From positions 62,001 through 126,000 of the forward strand of contig JBQCHL010000024.1 of the NCBI GenBank assembly GCA_051954695.1: a stretch of DNA of 64,000 bases. Direction: 5' to 3'. The notes beneath the pieces were generated by a model. It was not told where the DNA came from, searched no databases, and worked only from the letters and a program-made list of their open reading frames with translations. The stretch is from Terrimonas_A sp051954695 (GTDB lineage Bacteria > Bacteroidota > Bacteroidia > Chitinophagales > Chitinophagaceae). The position numbers were made by a program, and so were the translations under genes. Positions 44,064-53,243 of this stretch are shown here, in pieces (the first letter of the stretch is position 1; each line of letters starts with the position of its first letter).

Positions 44064-45731
44064 ATGGCTTCTGATAGCTATTGTATTGGGATCGACTATG
44101 GCACAGATTCTGTGCGCTGTCTTATTGTAGATGCCGGGAATGGCCGTGAGGTGAGCTCTTCACTGTTTTATTATCCGCGATGGAAAGACGGATTGTATTG
44201 CAATGCTTCTATCAATCAATTCCGTCAGCATCCGCTGGATTATGTGGAAGGGTTGGAAGCGGTAATAAAGAAAGCCCTGGCGCAGGCAGGTAAATCGGTA
44301 AGTGCAAATATTAAAGCAATATCGATTGATACAACAGGTTCCACACCTGTAGCGGTAGATGAAACCGGAACACCCCTGGCCCTGTTGCCGGCTTTTGAGA
44401 ATGACCCTGATGCAATGTTTGTATTATGGAAAGATCATTCAGCTGTTAAAGAAATGGCGGCGATAAATGATCATGCTGAATTGTTTCCTGCAGATTATCT
44501 CCGGAATGTGGGCGGTATTTATTCGTCAGAGTGGTTTTGGAGTAAGTTATTGTATGTGTTAAGGAAAAACAATGCTGTAAGGAATGCCTGTTATTCCTGG
44601 GTGGAGCATTGCGACTGGATGCCATTCCTCCTTACCGGCGGCAAACATGTTTCAGAAATGAAAAGAAGCGTCTGCTCTGCCGGTCACAAAGCTCTATGGT
44701 CTGATGAATGGAATGGCCTACCTCCCGATAGTTTTTTTTCATCGCTTGACCCGCTGCTTGGCGGCTTCAGGGACAGGTTGTACAGCAAAACTTATACGGC
44801 TGATCAGTGCGCAGGAAACCTTAGCGCAAGCTGGGCTGAAAGGCTTGGTCTCAGCACAAAGGTGAAGATAGGTATCGGTGCAATGGATGCTCATATGGGT
44901 GCTGTAGGCGGGCAGATATCTCCTTATTCCCTGTGTAAGGTAATTGGTACATCTACCTGCGACATGCTGGTAGCACCATCCAATGAGATGAACGGAAAAT
45001 TTGTTTCCGGGATCTGTGGTGTGGTAGATGGTTCCATCATTCCCGGCATGATCGGAATGGAGGCAGGGCAGTCGGCTTTCGGGGATATATATGCATGGTT
45101 TAGCAATGTGCTTTCCTGGCCTTTAAGACATTCATTTAATCAGGCACCGGTTCCTGACACAGCCTGGATCGAAGAGCGTATTGATAAATTGATTCCTGAA
45201 CTGAGCACCCAGGCTGCCCATTTAGCGTGGGATGAAAATAGCGAACTAAGTATTGATTGGTTTAATGGCAGGAGGACTCCTGATAGTAATGCTCTTCTAA
45301 AAGGCAGCATTACTGGTTTGAGCCTGGGCAGTGATGCACCAAGGATCTTCAGATCGTTGGTTGAATCAACCTGCTTTGGCAGCAAGGCCATCGTAGATAG
45401 ATTTATACAACAAAATATCCCGGTGAAAGAATTGATCGGTATAGGCGGCGTTGCAAGAAAGTCACCGTTCGTTATGCAAATGCTGGCTGATGTATTGAAT
45501 ATGCCGATCAAGATCAATGCATCGGAACAAACAGGTGCTTTAGGTGCTGCTATGTTTGCGGCAACTGTAGCAGGTATTTATGGAAAAGTGGAAGATGCGA
45601 TGAACGAAATGGGGAAAGGATTTGATATGGAATATCATCCTGACCGTGAAAAGGCAGCGCTTTATGATAAACGGTATAAGAAGTATAAAGCCATAGGCGA
45701 CTTTATAGAAAGTATAAACAACCAGCATTGA
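44064..45731 (+). CDS. araB: Ribulokinase (AraB-type FGGY kinase)
   Basis: 555 residues, close to E. coli AraB. Family motifs are IGIDYGTDSVRCLIVD at the N-terminus, YYPRW, NQFRQHPLDY, FVLWKDHSAV, NVGGIYSSEWFW, CSAGHKALW and GIGGVARKSPFVMQ. AraB-type enzymes phosphorylate L-ribulose and also D-ribulose. No L-arabinose isomerase or L-ribulose-5-phosphate epimerase accompanies it, so D-ribulose from the FucI-type isomerase is the likely substrate, giving D-ribulose 5-phosphate for the pentose phosphate pathway. Confidence 0.85.
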   Translation: MASDSYCIGIDYGTDSVRCLIVDAGNGREVSSSLFYYPRWKDGLYCNASINQFRQHPLDYVEGLEAVIKKALAQAGKSVSANIKAISIDTTGSTPVAVDETGTPLALLPAFENDPDAMFVLWKDHSAVKEMAAINDHAELFPADYLRNVGGIYSSEWFWSKLLYVLRKNNAVRNACYSWVEHCDWMPFLLTGGKHVSEMKRSVCSAGHKALWSDEWNGLPPDSFFSSLDPLLGGFRDRLYSKTYTADQCAGNLSASWAERLGLSTKVKIGIGAMDAHMGAVGGQISPYSLCKVIGTSTCDMLVAPSNEMNGKFVSGICGVVDGSIIPGMIGMEAGQSAFGDIYAWFSNVLSWPLRHSFNQAPVPDTAWIEERIDKLIPELSTQAAHLAWDENSELSIDWFNGRRTPDSNALLKGSITGLSLGSDAPRIFRSLVESTCFGSKAIVDRFIQQNIPVKELIGIGGVARKSPFVMQMLADVLNMPIKINASEQTGALGAAMFAATVAGIYGKVEDAMNEMGKGFDMEYHPDREKAALYDKRYKKYKAIGDFIESINNQH

Positions 45732-45782
45732 GAATCCCGGTAAAATATTGACATTAATTATAAACCATCTAATCATTTTGCT

Positions 45783-46958
45783 ATGCGAAAAATAATGTTT
45801 GCTTTGTCATTGCTATTCTGTGCTCATGTGTATGCGCAGCAGCCCTCTAAGTTCAACGGGTTGGATATGAACCTTGGCAACCTGTCGCGTTTATCTGATG
45901 CTAAAACAAGATCCATCAGCCCGGAGAATTTTTCCGGTGAAAAAGGCAAGGGTGGAATGGCCGATCCATCACTTGACAGTGGTAAACGGAATGTTGCCAA
46001 TGCATGGTATGCTGCAAAGGATCTTGGCAAAGGCTGGAAAGTAAATCCTTTTATAGAAATACTCAGTGGCGAAACAATTACAATTGCGGAGATAGAAGGG
46101 CCGGGAGCTATCCAGCATATCTGGATGACGCCAACCGGTAACTGGCGTTTTTCCATTCTTCGTTTTTATTGGGACGATGAAAAAGAACCATCTGTAGAAG
46201 TACCGGTGGGAGATTTTTTTGGAATGGCATTCAACGAGTATGCACAATTGAATTCATTAGCTGTAACTGTTAATCCAGGCAGTGCATTTAATTGCTACTG
46301 GAAAATGCCTTTCCGGAAAAAATGTAAGATCACAATGGAAAATATCAACCACAAAGAATCCATGCGGCTTTATTACCAGGTTGATTATACATTAACGGAA
46401 GTAGGAGACGATGAAGCATATTTTCATGCCCAGTTCAGGAGATCCAATCCCACTACAGGCTCTTTGCACACTTTATTGGATAATGTAAAAGGGAAAGGGC
46501 AATATGTAGGTTGCTATTTAGCATGGAATGTGAACAATAATGCATGGTGGGGCGAAGGAGAAATAAAGTTCTACATGGATGGGGATACACAATATCCAAC
46601 CATCAATGGTACTGGTACGGAAGACTATTTCTGCGGCTCTTACAATTTTGAGAATAATAAGACCAAGCAATACCAGGAATTTTCTACAGCCTACGCAGGA
46701 TTGCACCAGGTGATCCGTCCTGATGGCCTTTACAGATCACAACAGGCATTCGGCATGTACCGCTGGCATATTATGGACCCTATACGATTTGAAAAAGACT
46801 TGCGAATCACTATCCAGGACCTTGGCTGGAGGCACGACTGGAGGTATTATCCGCAGAAATCAGATATCTCTTCAGTCGCATTCTGGTATCAGCGTGAACC
46901 CCATGCTAAATTTCCAAAGCTGCCATCGAAAGATGATCTCGAAATTCCAAAATGGTAA
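45783..46958 (+). CDS. DUF2961 (GH172) glycoside hydrolase, likely D-arabinofuranosidase
   Basis: 391 residues with a signal peptide (MRKIMFALSLLFCAHVYAQ). DUF2961 is the glycoside hydrolase family GH172, whose known members act on alpha-D-arabinofuranosides and alpha-D-fructofuranosides. The acidic motifs GEGEIKFYMDGD (residues 257-268) and GTGTEDYF (276-283) carry the family's catalytic glutamates. It closes the locus, 52 bases after the kinase. Its presence is the main reason to read this locus as D-arabinan-directed. Confidence 0.85.
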   Translation: MRKIMFALSLLFCAHVYAQQPSKFNGLDMNLGNLSRLSDAKTRSISPENFSGEKGKGGMADPSLDSGKRNVANAWYAAKDLGKGWKVNPFIEILSGETITIAEIEGPGAIQHIWMTPTGNWRFSILRFYWDDEKEPSVEVPVGDFFGMAFNEYAQLNSLAVTVNPGSAFNCYWKMPFRKKCKITMENINHKESMRLYYQVDYTLTEVGDDEAYFHAQFRRSNPTTGSLHTLLDNVKGKGQYVGCYLAWNVNNNAWWGEGEIKFYMDGDTQYPTINGTGTEDYFCGSYNFENNKTKQYQEFSTAYAGLHQVIRPDGLYRSQQAFGMYRWHIMDPIRFEKDLRITIQDLGWRHDWRYYPQKSDISSVAFWYQREPHAKFPKLPSKDDLEIPKW

Positions 46959-47015
46959 TACGTTGAAGTAATTATAGTTGCAGTGCCGCCAGTGGGCCAG
47001 CCGGGATGGATAAGC

Positions 47016-47573
47016 TCAAACTCTCAGCAAGCCACGGAATCCCCTGGCGGCATAATAAGATTGTGCTCCATTGTGGTACAGAAAGACATGGTCGTAGCGG
47101 CGATCACAAAAAAGTGCTCCGTCAAGCTTCCGGATAGCAGCGGGTGTTTGCACCCAGCTCGAAGTTTTTGTATCGAAATTCCCAAGCTGCTGCAGTTCGC
47201 GGTATTGCTCTTCTGTTAAGATCTCTATGCCTATGTCAGCGGCCATATCAACAGCATTATTGGCTGGTTGATGCTCTTTCCTTGACACCTGCGCTTTGTG
47301 GTCGTAGCAAACACTTCTACGGCCTTTGGGACTTTCTGCAGAGCAGTCGCAAAAAATATATTCGCCTGTTTTTTTATCATGTCCTATAATATCGGGCTCA
47401 CCACCGGTCATTTCCATTTCATTGAGCGACCATAACTTTTTTGCATTTGTTTCCAGCCTGGCCTGCACTTTGGCCCATTCCAGGCCTTTATGGCGGCCCA
47501 TGTTTTTTTCGAAACGGGCTTTCAGTATTTTAAATAGTTCTTCACGTTGTGAAGGAGATAGTTTCTTTTCCAT
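47016..47573 (-). CDS. DUF4256-family protein
   Basis: 185 residues, matching the DUF4256 family (RPGLEWAKVQARL-type start, MEMTGGEPDIIG, FCDCSAESPKGRRS, YDHKAQVSRKEHQP, EEQYRELQQLG). Function is not known. It is the last gene of the ArsR-led operon and converges on the GH172 gene across 57 bases. Confidence 0.8.
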   Translation of the reverse strand: MEKKLSPSQREELFKILKARFEKNMGRHKGLEWAKVQARLETNAKKLWSLNEMEMTGGEPDIIGHDKKTGEYIFCDCSAESPKGRRSVCYDHKAQVSRKEHQPANNAVDMAADIGIEILTEEQYRELQQLGNFDTKTSSWVQTPAAIRKLDGALFCDRRYDHVFLYHNGAQSYYAARGFRGLLRV

Positions 47574-47592
47574 TTTCGAAAATATTTATAAG

Positions 47593-48180
47593 CTAATCCT
47601 GCAATCCCTTTCCTTTGAGAATTTGCGGTATATATTTTTCAATCCTTGACTTCCGTGTGTTGGATTGTTTGGCAGAAGAAAAATAAAGAAGATATCCTCT
47701 TTGCCTTCCCGGTGTTAATGCTGCAAAAGCCTTTTTCAGGGCAGCACTTTTGTTCAACCTGTTTTGGAATTCCTCGGGCATCGTGAATTGAGCAGTCTTT
47801 TTTAGAGCTACTTTCAGGCCGGCTTTCTCTACTTCAATCGCTTCATAAATACAGGCTTTCAGGGTAGGGGCCAGCCGGGTTATCTCCTTTGCATTGGTGA
47901 ACCGTATCTGGCGTGCTGCCTGTACGTTTTTTGTCTGCTGCACCAGGATGCCCTTAGCATCATTCAACAAAGCACCTTTAAAAAACAGCATGGCACAGTA
48001 CTCCTTAAATACATGCAGCAAAACAATATTCCTTTGCTGAAATGTGTAGCAGGGTGATCCCCATTTCAATTCTTCATCAAGCCCGCAATCAAGAATGATC
48101 GCTCTTAATTGCTCCAGTTCTTTCTGCCATTTCTGGGCTTTATCAAAGTAGAAATCGACCTTGGGATTCATACTGTTCAT
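47593..48180 (-). CDS. YdeI/OmpD-associated family protein
   Basis: 195 residues: a DUF1801-type N-terminal domain (LDEELKWGSPCYTFQQRNIVLLHVFKEYCAMLFFKGA) and the C-terminal YdeI-type end (ALTPGRQRGYLLYFSSAKQSNTRKSRIEKYIPQI). Roles in bacteriocin or acid resistance have been proposed for relatives. Overlaps the DoxX gene by four bases. Confidence 0.8.
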   Translation of the reverse strand: MNSMNPKVDFYFDKAQKWQKELEQLRAIILDCGLDEELKWGSPCYTFQQRNIVLLHVFKEYCAMLFFKGALLNDAKGILVQQTKNVQAARQIRFTNAKEITRLAPTLKACIYEAIEVEKAGLKVALKKTAQFTMPEEFQNRLNKSAALKKAFAALTPGRQRGYLLYFSSAKQSNTRKSRIEKYIPQILKGKGLQD

Positions 48181-48563
48181 GCGTTAACTAAGGGAATGAT
48201 TTTTCTGTTTGCAGGCCTGAAATACCAGGATATCACTGTCAGGGCCAGTAATAGCACTGCAGGAAATATCTCGTTCATGGAATTGCCTGATGCGATATGG
48301 GAGAACACTGCTCCTGACATGATAAAGAAAAAGCCTGCATAAGCCCATTCCTTTAATAAGGTAAATTTAGGAATAAGCACTGCTACAGCACCTAAAATTT
48401 TCCAGGTACCTATTATGGTCAGGAAGTAGTCGGGGTAACCCATTTGTAAAATAAAATCCACATCCTTTTTCACTCTGAACAACTGCACTATCCCGGTTGA
48501 AACCATACCTAAAGCAAGCCAGATCGTAGAAATCCAGTATATAATTTTATTTCTCTTTGACAT
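48177..48563 (-). CDS. DoxX-family membrane protein
   Basis: 128 residues with four hydrophobic segments (YWISTIWLALGMVSTGIVQLF, ILGAVAVLIP, FFFIMSGAVF, VLLLALTVISWYF). DoxX relatives are small inner-membrane proteins in redox-linked operons. Starts six bases after the AHSA1-like gene ends. Confidence 0.8.
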   Translation of the reverse strand: MSKRNKIIYWISTIWLALGMVSTGIVQLFRVKKDVDFILQMGYPDYFLTIIGTWKILGAVAVLIPKFTLLKEWAYAGFFFIMSGAVFSHIASGNSMNEIFPAVLLLALTVISWYFRPANRKIIPLVNA

Positions 48564-48568
48564 GGAAA

Positions 48569-49036
48569 TTATTTTTGTTTTCTTACAATATCCTGCAAGC
48601 GGTCATGCGCCATATTTATGCCGTACGCAAAAGGCAATTGCAACAGTTGGTCCCTGTGAGCTACTGATCTGAACACTGTATGTATAGTTAACTTACTTGT
48701 ATCTTCTGTAAGTGGTTCAAATTCCAGGAACTCAAGCTGAACACTGAAAGGGGCATTTTCCATTTCAAATGTTCTGGTGATCTTCTGATTGGGAATAAAC
48801 TCATGGATCACCCCACTGGCCTGGAATGCAACGTTCCCTTTAGGATCGGATGTTTCAAATACATAGCTGCCATGTTTTTTACTTTCCAGCTTAAGCACCC
48901 TGGTTCCCATCCATTGGGCAACAATATCCGGGTCTGTATATGCTTCAAACACCAGTTCTACCGGCAAATCAAATTCCCGGGTGATCACTAAATCCGGCTT
49001 ACCGTCTTCGGCACTGACTTTTGTTTTCCGTTCCAT
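48569..49036 (-). CDS. AHSA1/SRPBCC-domain protein
   Basis: 155 residues with the START-like SRPBCC fold (ITREFDLPVELVFEAYTDPDIVAQWMG, SGVIHEFIPNQKITRTFEME). Such proteins hold small hydrophobic ligands and are nearly always coupled to an ArsR regulator, as here. It starts six bases after the ArsR stop. Confidence 0.9.
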   Translation of the reverse strand: MERKTKVSAEDGKPDLVITREFDLPVELVFEAYTDPDIVAQWMGTRVLKLESKKHGSYVFETSDPKGNVAFQASGVIHEFIPNQKITRTFEMENAPFSVQLEFLEFEPLTEDTSKLTIHTVFRSVAHRDQLLQLPFAYGINMAHDRLQDIVRKQK

Positions 49037-49042
49037 ATTGTT

Positions 49043-49366
49043 TTATTTTTTTGGTTTGTGTTTTTTCATAATGGCTTCCAGTTTGTTGAACCTGTCGTCC
49101 CACATTTTGCGAAAAGGCTCAATGAAGTCGGCTACCTCTTTCATTTTTTTAGGATTGAAGTGATAATAGATCTCCCTGCCGTTTTGTTCCTGTTCAAGCA
49201 GTTCGCACTCAGTAAGTATTTGCAGGTGTTTTGAAACAGTTGGCCTGGCGGTGTCAAAATTGGCAGCTATAGCTCCTGCTGTCATTGCCTGGGAGGCAAC
49301 CAACAGCAGGATGGCCCTTCTGGTAGGGTCGGCTATAGCCTGGAAAACATCTCTCCGTAAATTCAT
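49043..49366 (-). CDS. ArsR-family transcription regulator
   Basis: 107 residues, winged HTH (DPTRRAILLLVASQAMTAGAIAANFDTARPTVSKHLQIL) with the NGREIYYHF wing. No metal-binding cysteine motif is visible in the alpha-3 helix, so it is of the SRPBCC-linked type, not a metal sensor. It probably represses its own operon through two tandem operators just upstream. Confidence 0.9.
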   Translation of the reverse strand: MNLRRDVFQAIADPTRRAILLLVASQAMTAGAIAANFDTARPTVSKHLQILTECELLEQEQNGREIYYHFNPKKMKEVADFIEPFRKMWDDRFNKLEAIMKKHKPKK

Positions 49367-49369
49367 TAT

Positions 49370-49416
49370 GTAGCTATTTGACTACGAATATAAGTGTAGT
49401 TATTTGACTACGCAAA
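49370..49416 (-). promoter_or_regulatory. ArsR operon promoter with two tandem operators
   Basis: Palindromes GTAGC-TATTTG-ACTAC (49370-49385) and GTAGT-TATTTG-ACTAC (49396-49411) are spaced 26 bases. On the minus strand TTTG is at 49416-49413 and TATATTCG at 49392-49385 with a 20-base spacer. One operator fills the spacer, the other covers the region after the -7 box, which ends four bases before the ATG at 49366. Confidence 0.8.
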
Positions 49417-49537
49417 TTATTTTTTTTAAAGCAGGGAAATCATCATTAGTTTAGTCTGCTGTAAGGTCCGGGCCCATTGATGAACTGAAGCCATTTCTCC
49501 AACAAAGCTGTTCAGTAAATTCATCCAGTTCAGATCT

Positions 49538-50248
49538 ATGAGCAAAATAATTTCGAGACTGAAATGTATCGGTGTGCCAGTTATTATCAGCATGGCTGGC
49601 CTTCTTTCGATAGCTTTTTTGGCCTACTTTTTACAGAAAGGTACCTTCCCTCTGTGGACGGTCTCACCTTCTCCAATGGTGAATCTCACTTTCACCATGC
49701 AGATGCTGGCCCTGCTCATTTCTTTTATTGCTTTGGGATTGATGTACCTGTACAACAAAAAAAGTTTCAAATCATTTTTCCGGCTGGGGTTTAGTTCATC
49801 CGGTAAAAACAATAGCTGGAATGTTTATGGTCCCACTGTTGCAGCGGCATTCACCATTGGCACCTTAATGCTGATGTCTGCCAGTGTGATCTCACAAAAA
49901 GGATCGGTTAATCATTCTTTTTTTACATTATTGCCCCTGGTACTGTTGTTTTCCCTGACCAATGCCTGGTCTGAAGAGATACTCAGCCGTTTTGTTATTG
50001 TAGCCGGATTGGATGGGAAATTAAGCCCTGTTACCGTTTGCTGGATATCAGGGATCATTTTCGGTGTTGCTCATTTGCAGGGCACTCCCAGTGGTCTTTT
50101 CGGGGTAATAGCTTCCGGCACTCTTGGTTGGCTTCTGGCAAAATCGGTGATCGAAACAAAAGGATTGGGATGGGCATTGCTGATACATTTTCTCCAGGAC
50201 CTAGTGATATTTGGAGCAGGTGCAATGATCATCGCAGGGCAGGAGTGA
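49538..50248 (+). CDS. CPBP-family intramembrane metalloprotease
   Basis: 236 residues with about seven membrane helices. The CPBP (Abi) catalytic motifs are visible: NAWSEEILSRF (EExxR type) and later GVAHLQG and ALLIHFLQD, with the His residues. Members process prenylated-type or bacteriocin-related substrates; the target here is unknown. It converges on the GH3 gene across 36 bases. Confidence 0.85.
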   Translation: MSKIISRLKCIGVPVIISMAGLLSIAFLAYFLQKGTFPLWTVSPSPMVNLTFTMQMLALLISFIALGLMYLYNKKSFKSFFRLGFSSSGKNNSWNVYGPTVAAAFTIGTLMLMSASVISQKGSVNHSFFTLLPLVLLFSLTNAWSEEILSRFVIVAGLDGKLSPVTVCWISGIIFGVAHLQGTPSGLFGVIASGTLGWLLAKSVIETKGLGWALLIHFLQDLVIFGAGAMIIAGQE

Positions 50249-50284
50249 TAGCACATCAGGTTACTATCACGGATCTTTGTTATA

Positions 50285-52528
50285 TCATTGTTGAAGATAC
50301 AAACTCTCCTTCAGCCGGATATCCCTGGAAGAACTGCCGATATAAATATCAAATTTACCAGGCTGTGCTATCCAGTTGAGCTCACTATCATAAAACGAAA
50401 GCTTTTCCCGGTCGATCTTAAATGTGATCTTCTTTGACTCGCCCGGTTTAAGAAAAACTTTTTGAAAATCCTTTAGCTCCTTTACAGGTCTTATTGGTTG
50501 AGCCACCATATCCCTCAGGTATAGTTGAGCCACTTCTTCACCACTGACCTTTCCTGTATTGGTGAGCGTAAAAGAAATTTCAGCAGCATCACCCGCCATT
50601 AGTTGCGTTTTTGAAACGGTAAGGTCTTTGTATTCGAATGTTGTATAACTTAACCCATGACCAAAAACATATTGCGGCAACCTGGGCATATCTATATAAC
50701 CGGTATTGTATCCTCCGGCTTCTTCTTCAGGTCCGGGTCTTCCTGTATTCAGGTAGTTGTAATAAACAGGGATCTGCCCTTCGGAGCGAGGGAAGGAGAT
50801 AGGAAGTTTGCCTGAAGGATTGTATTTCCCGAATAATACATCTGCAATGGAATTGCCTGCCTGGCTGCCCAGCCACCATGTATAGAGTATGGAGGGAACA
50901 TGCTCTGCTGTCCAGTTGAATACCAGCGGTCTTCCTGCCATTAAAATAACGACCATGGGTTTACCTGTGGCATGGATGGCTTTGATAAGATCTTCCTGCA
51001 CTCCAGGCAGATGAATATTGGCCCGGCTTTTTGCTTCCCCGCTCATGTCTGCTGTTTCGCCTGCGGCAATGATCACAAGATCGGATGCCCGGGCGAGTTT
51101 TATTGCTTCGGCAAAGCCTGCTTTTGACGAGTCATTGATATTGCAACCTTTGGCAAAATTGATCTTAATGTGGCCGGCCTGTTGTTTTATCCCTTCAAAT
51201 AAAGACACTGGTCTTTCCTCTTTTCCCCAGTCGATGGACCAGAAACCTTTCATGTCTTTTTCTGCTTTTACCAATGGGCCTATCAACGCAATGGATTTAA
51301 CAGAAGGGGAAACCGGGAGCAGCTCATGCTGGTTTTTCAGCAATACAATGCTCTTTCTTCCCATATCCCTTGCAGCTTCCTGGTGTTCCGGTTTATCCAG
51401 TACCTGCTTTTCCCTTTGTTCGTTACTGAAACGATAAGGATCATCGAACAGGCCGAGCTCAAACTTTTTATACAGGATGCGATAAACAGCATCATCGATC
51501 AACGCTTCATTGACTTTTCCATCTTCCATCAGTTTTTTTAGATTCTCCGTATAAGCGCGGCTCTCCATATCCATATCGCTGCCGGCATTGATCGCTGCTT
51601 CTGCTGCTTCATATTTATCTGCAGCATAACCATGCGGGATCATTTCCCCAACAGAACCCCAATCGCTCACTACAAAGCCTTTGAAACCCCATTTGCCTTT
51701 CAGAATATCACGCTGAAGATAACGGTTGCCTGTGGCAGGAATACCGTTGAGATCATTGAATGAATTCATGAAAGTGGCTGCACCGGCATCGGCTGCTGCT
51801 TTGAATGGTGGAAGGTATATCTGCCAAAGCGTGTGCAGGCTCATGTCTACACTGTTATAATCACGTCCGCCAATAGCAGCGCCATAAGCTGCAAAGTGTT
51901 TTGCACAGGCCATCACTGCATCAAGATTGCCCAGGCCTTTGCCCTGGAATCCTTTTACTCTTGCAGTTGCGATCAAGGATCCTAAATATGGATCTTCTCC
52001 TGCTCCTTCCATCACCCGTCCCCAGCGAGGATCACGGGCAATATCAACCATCGGGGCAAATGTCCAGTGCACTCCGCTGGCTGCAGCTTCTGTGGCAGCT
52101 ATGCGTGCTGATCTTTCTATTGCATCCATGTCCCAGCTTGCTGCTTCCGCAAGCGGAATGGGAAACGTGACACGATAGCCATGAATAACATCCAGGCCGA
52201 ACAATAACGGGATCTTCAGTCTTGACCTCATTGCCACCTTCTGCATTTCTCTTGTGGCCATAGCTCCGCTTACATTCAGCATGGAGCCTACTTTTCCTTT
52301 TGCGATGTCTTCCAGTTTGGAATCATAAACTGTTATTGGACCTGTAACCTTTATATCATTGGAGTATTGATTCAATTGCCCGATCTTTTCTTCCAGCGTC
52401 ATTTTTGCGAGAAGGGTTTTTACTTTTTTGCCGGTGCTGTCGGGAGTGCCTTGCTGCGCATCGATTTTCAAAAGGAGAAAAAGGCAGAAGGCCAGCAGGT
52501 AGCATCTTTTTTTATGCATTTGATTCAT
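50285..52528 (-). CDS. bglX: Beta-glucosidase, glycoside hydrolase family 3
   Basis: 747 residues from the ATG at 52528 (MNQMHKKRCYLLAF), with a signal peptide ending KIDAQ; the upstream ATG at 52585 would put 19 residues before the signal. GH3 N-terminal barrel (VDIARDPRWGRVMEGAGEDPYL), nucleophile Asp in GFVVSDWGS, the alpha/beta sandwich (LIGPLVKAEKDMKGFWS, PSGKLPISFPRSEGQIPVYYN) and a C-terminal fibronectin-like domain are all present. It cleaves terminal beta-linked glucose or xylose from oligosaccharides, probably in the periplasm. Not obviously part of the susCD locus. Confidence 0.9.
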   Translation of the reverse strand: MNQMHKKRCYLLAFCLFLLLKIDAQQGTPDSTGKKVKTLLAKMTLEEKIGQLNQYSNDIKVTGPITVYDSKLEDIAKGKVGSMLNVSGAMATREMQKVAMRSRLKIPLLFGLDVIHGYRVTFPIPLAEAASWDMDAIERSARIAATEAAASGVHWTFAPMVDIARDPRWGRVMEGAGEDPYLGSLIATARVKGFQGKGLGNLDAVMACAKHFAAYGAAIGGRDYNSVDMSLHTLWQIYLPPFKAAADAGAATFMNSFNDLNGIPATGNRYLQRDILKGKWGFKGFVVSDWGSVGEMIPHGYAADKYEAAEAAINAGSDMDMESRAYTENLKKLMEDGKVNEALIDDAVYRILYKKFELGLFDDPYRFSNEQREKQVLDKPEHQEAARDMGRKSIVLLKNQHELLPVSPSVKSIALIGPLVKAEKDMKGFWSIDWGKEERPVSLFEGIKQQAGHIKINFAKGCNINDSSKAGFAEAIKLARASDLVIIAAGETADMSGEAKSRANIHLPGVQEDLIKAIHATGKPMVVILMAGRPLVFNWTAEHVPSILYTWWLGSQAGNSIADVLFGKYNPSGKLPISFPRSEGQIPVYYNYLNTGRPGPEEEAGGYNTGYIDMPRLPQYVFGHGLSYTTFEYKDLTVSKTQLMAGDAAEISFTLTNTGKVSGEEVAQLYLRDMVAQPIRPVKELKDFQKVFLKPGESKKITFKIDREKLSFYDSELNWIAQPGKFDIYIGSSSRDIRLKESLYLQQ

Positions 52529-52660
52529 AAATTTTGAAAAGCTCTGATAGCAAGGTATTGCCTTTTTCCGGATCAATTGATACAAACTTTAATGAGGGAT
52601 ATAGGAAAACTCCTAAATTGCCGTCCGGTTCCAGCTTTTACAAAACACAATATTTACACT

Positions 52661-53215
52661 ATGTCTTATTGCAGCGCTATCATCCGCATGACAGAAGATA
52701 AAAAAGCAATTCATAAGCCTTATCATGATGACCATTACGGATTCCCGATCCGCGACGATAATGAATTGTTTGGCCGCCTGATCATGGAAATCAACCAGGC
52801 CGGATTAAGCTGGGAAACCATTCTTAAAAAAGAAGCAGGATTCCGTAAAGCCTATCACAATTTCAATATCAAAAAAGTGGCTGCATACACAGAAAAAGAC
52901 AGGAACCGGCTGCTGGCCGATGCAGGCATTATCCGGAACCGTTTAAAGATCAATGCCGCAATAGAAAACGCCAAAGCCATTCTCGATCTGCAAAAGGAAT
53001 ATGGTTCTTTTGAAAAATGGCTGGAAACAAACCATCCCAAAACAAAAGAAGAATGGGTTAAACTGTTTAAGAAAACTTTCCGGTTCACCGGCGGGGAGAT
53101 CGTGAATGAGTTCCTGATGAGTACAGGATATCTGAGAGGAGCACACACAGAAGATTGCCCTGTATATAAAAAGATATTGAAGGCAAAACCCCTTTGGAAC
53201 CGCCCGTCAAAATAA
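52661..53215 (+). CDS. tag: DNA-3-methyladenine glycosylase I
   Basis: 184 residues from the ATG at 52661. Removes 3-methyladenine from DNA. Motifs: HDDHYGFP, MEINQAGLSWETILKK (with the catalytic-pocket Glu), DAGIIRNRLKINAAIENA (HhH region), and the zinc-linked C-terminal HTEDC. The frame can be read from 52577 but no family sequence precedes the chosen Met. It faces the GH3 gene across 132 bases with no other element seen. Confidence 0.85.
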   Translation: MSYCSAIIRMTEDKKAIHKPYHDDHYGFPIRDDNELFGRLIMEINQAGLSWETILKKEAGFRKAYHNFNIKKVAAYTEKDRNRLLADAGIIRNRLKINAAIENAKAILDLQKEYGSFEKWLETNHPKTKEEWVKLFKKTFRFTGGEIVNEFLMSTGYLRGAHTEDCPVYKKILKAKPLWNRPSK

Positions 53216-53243
53216 ACTGTAATCCGGGACAAATAAAGTTTTA

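Noticed and set aside
40908..45731. L-fucose catabolic operon.
   Set aside because: Isomerase and permease fit, but the kinase is AraB-type and no fuculose-phosphate aldolase or lactaldehyde enzyme is present. Kept as an alternative only.
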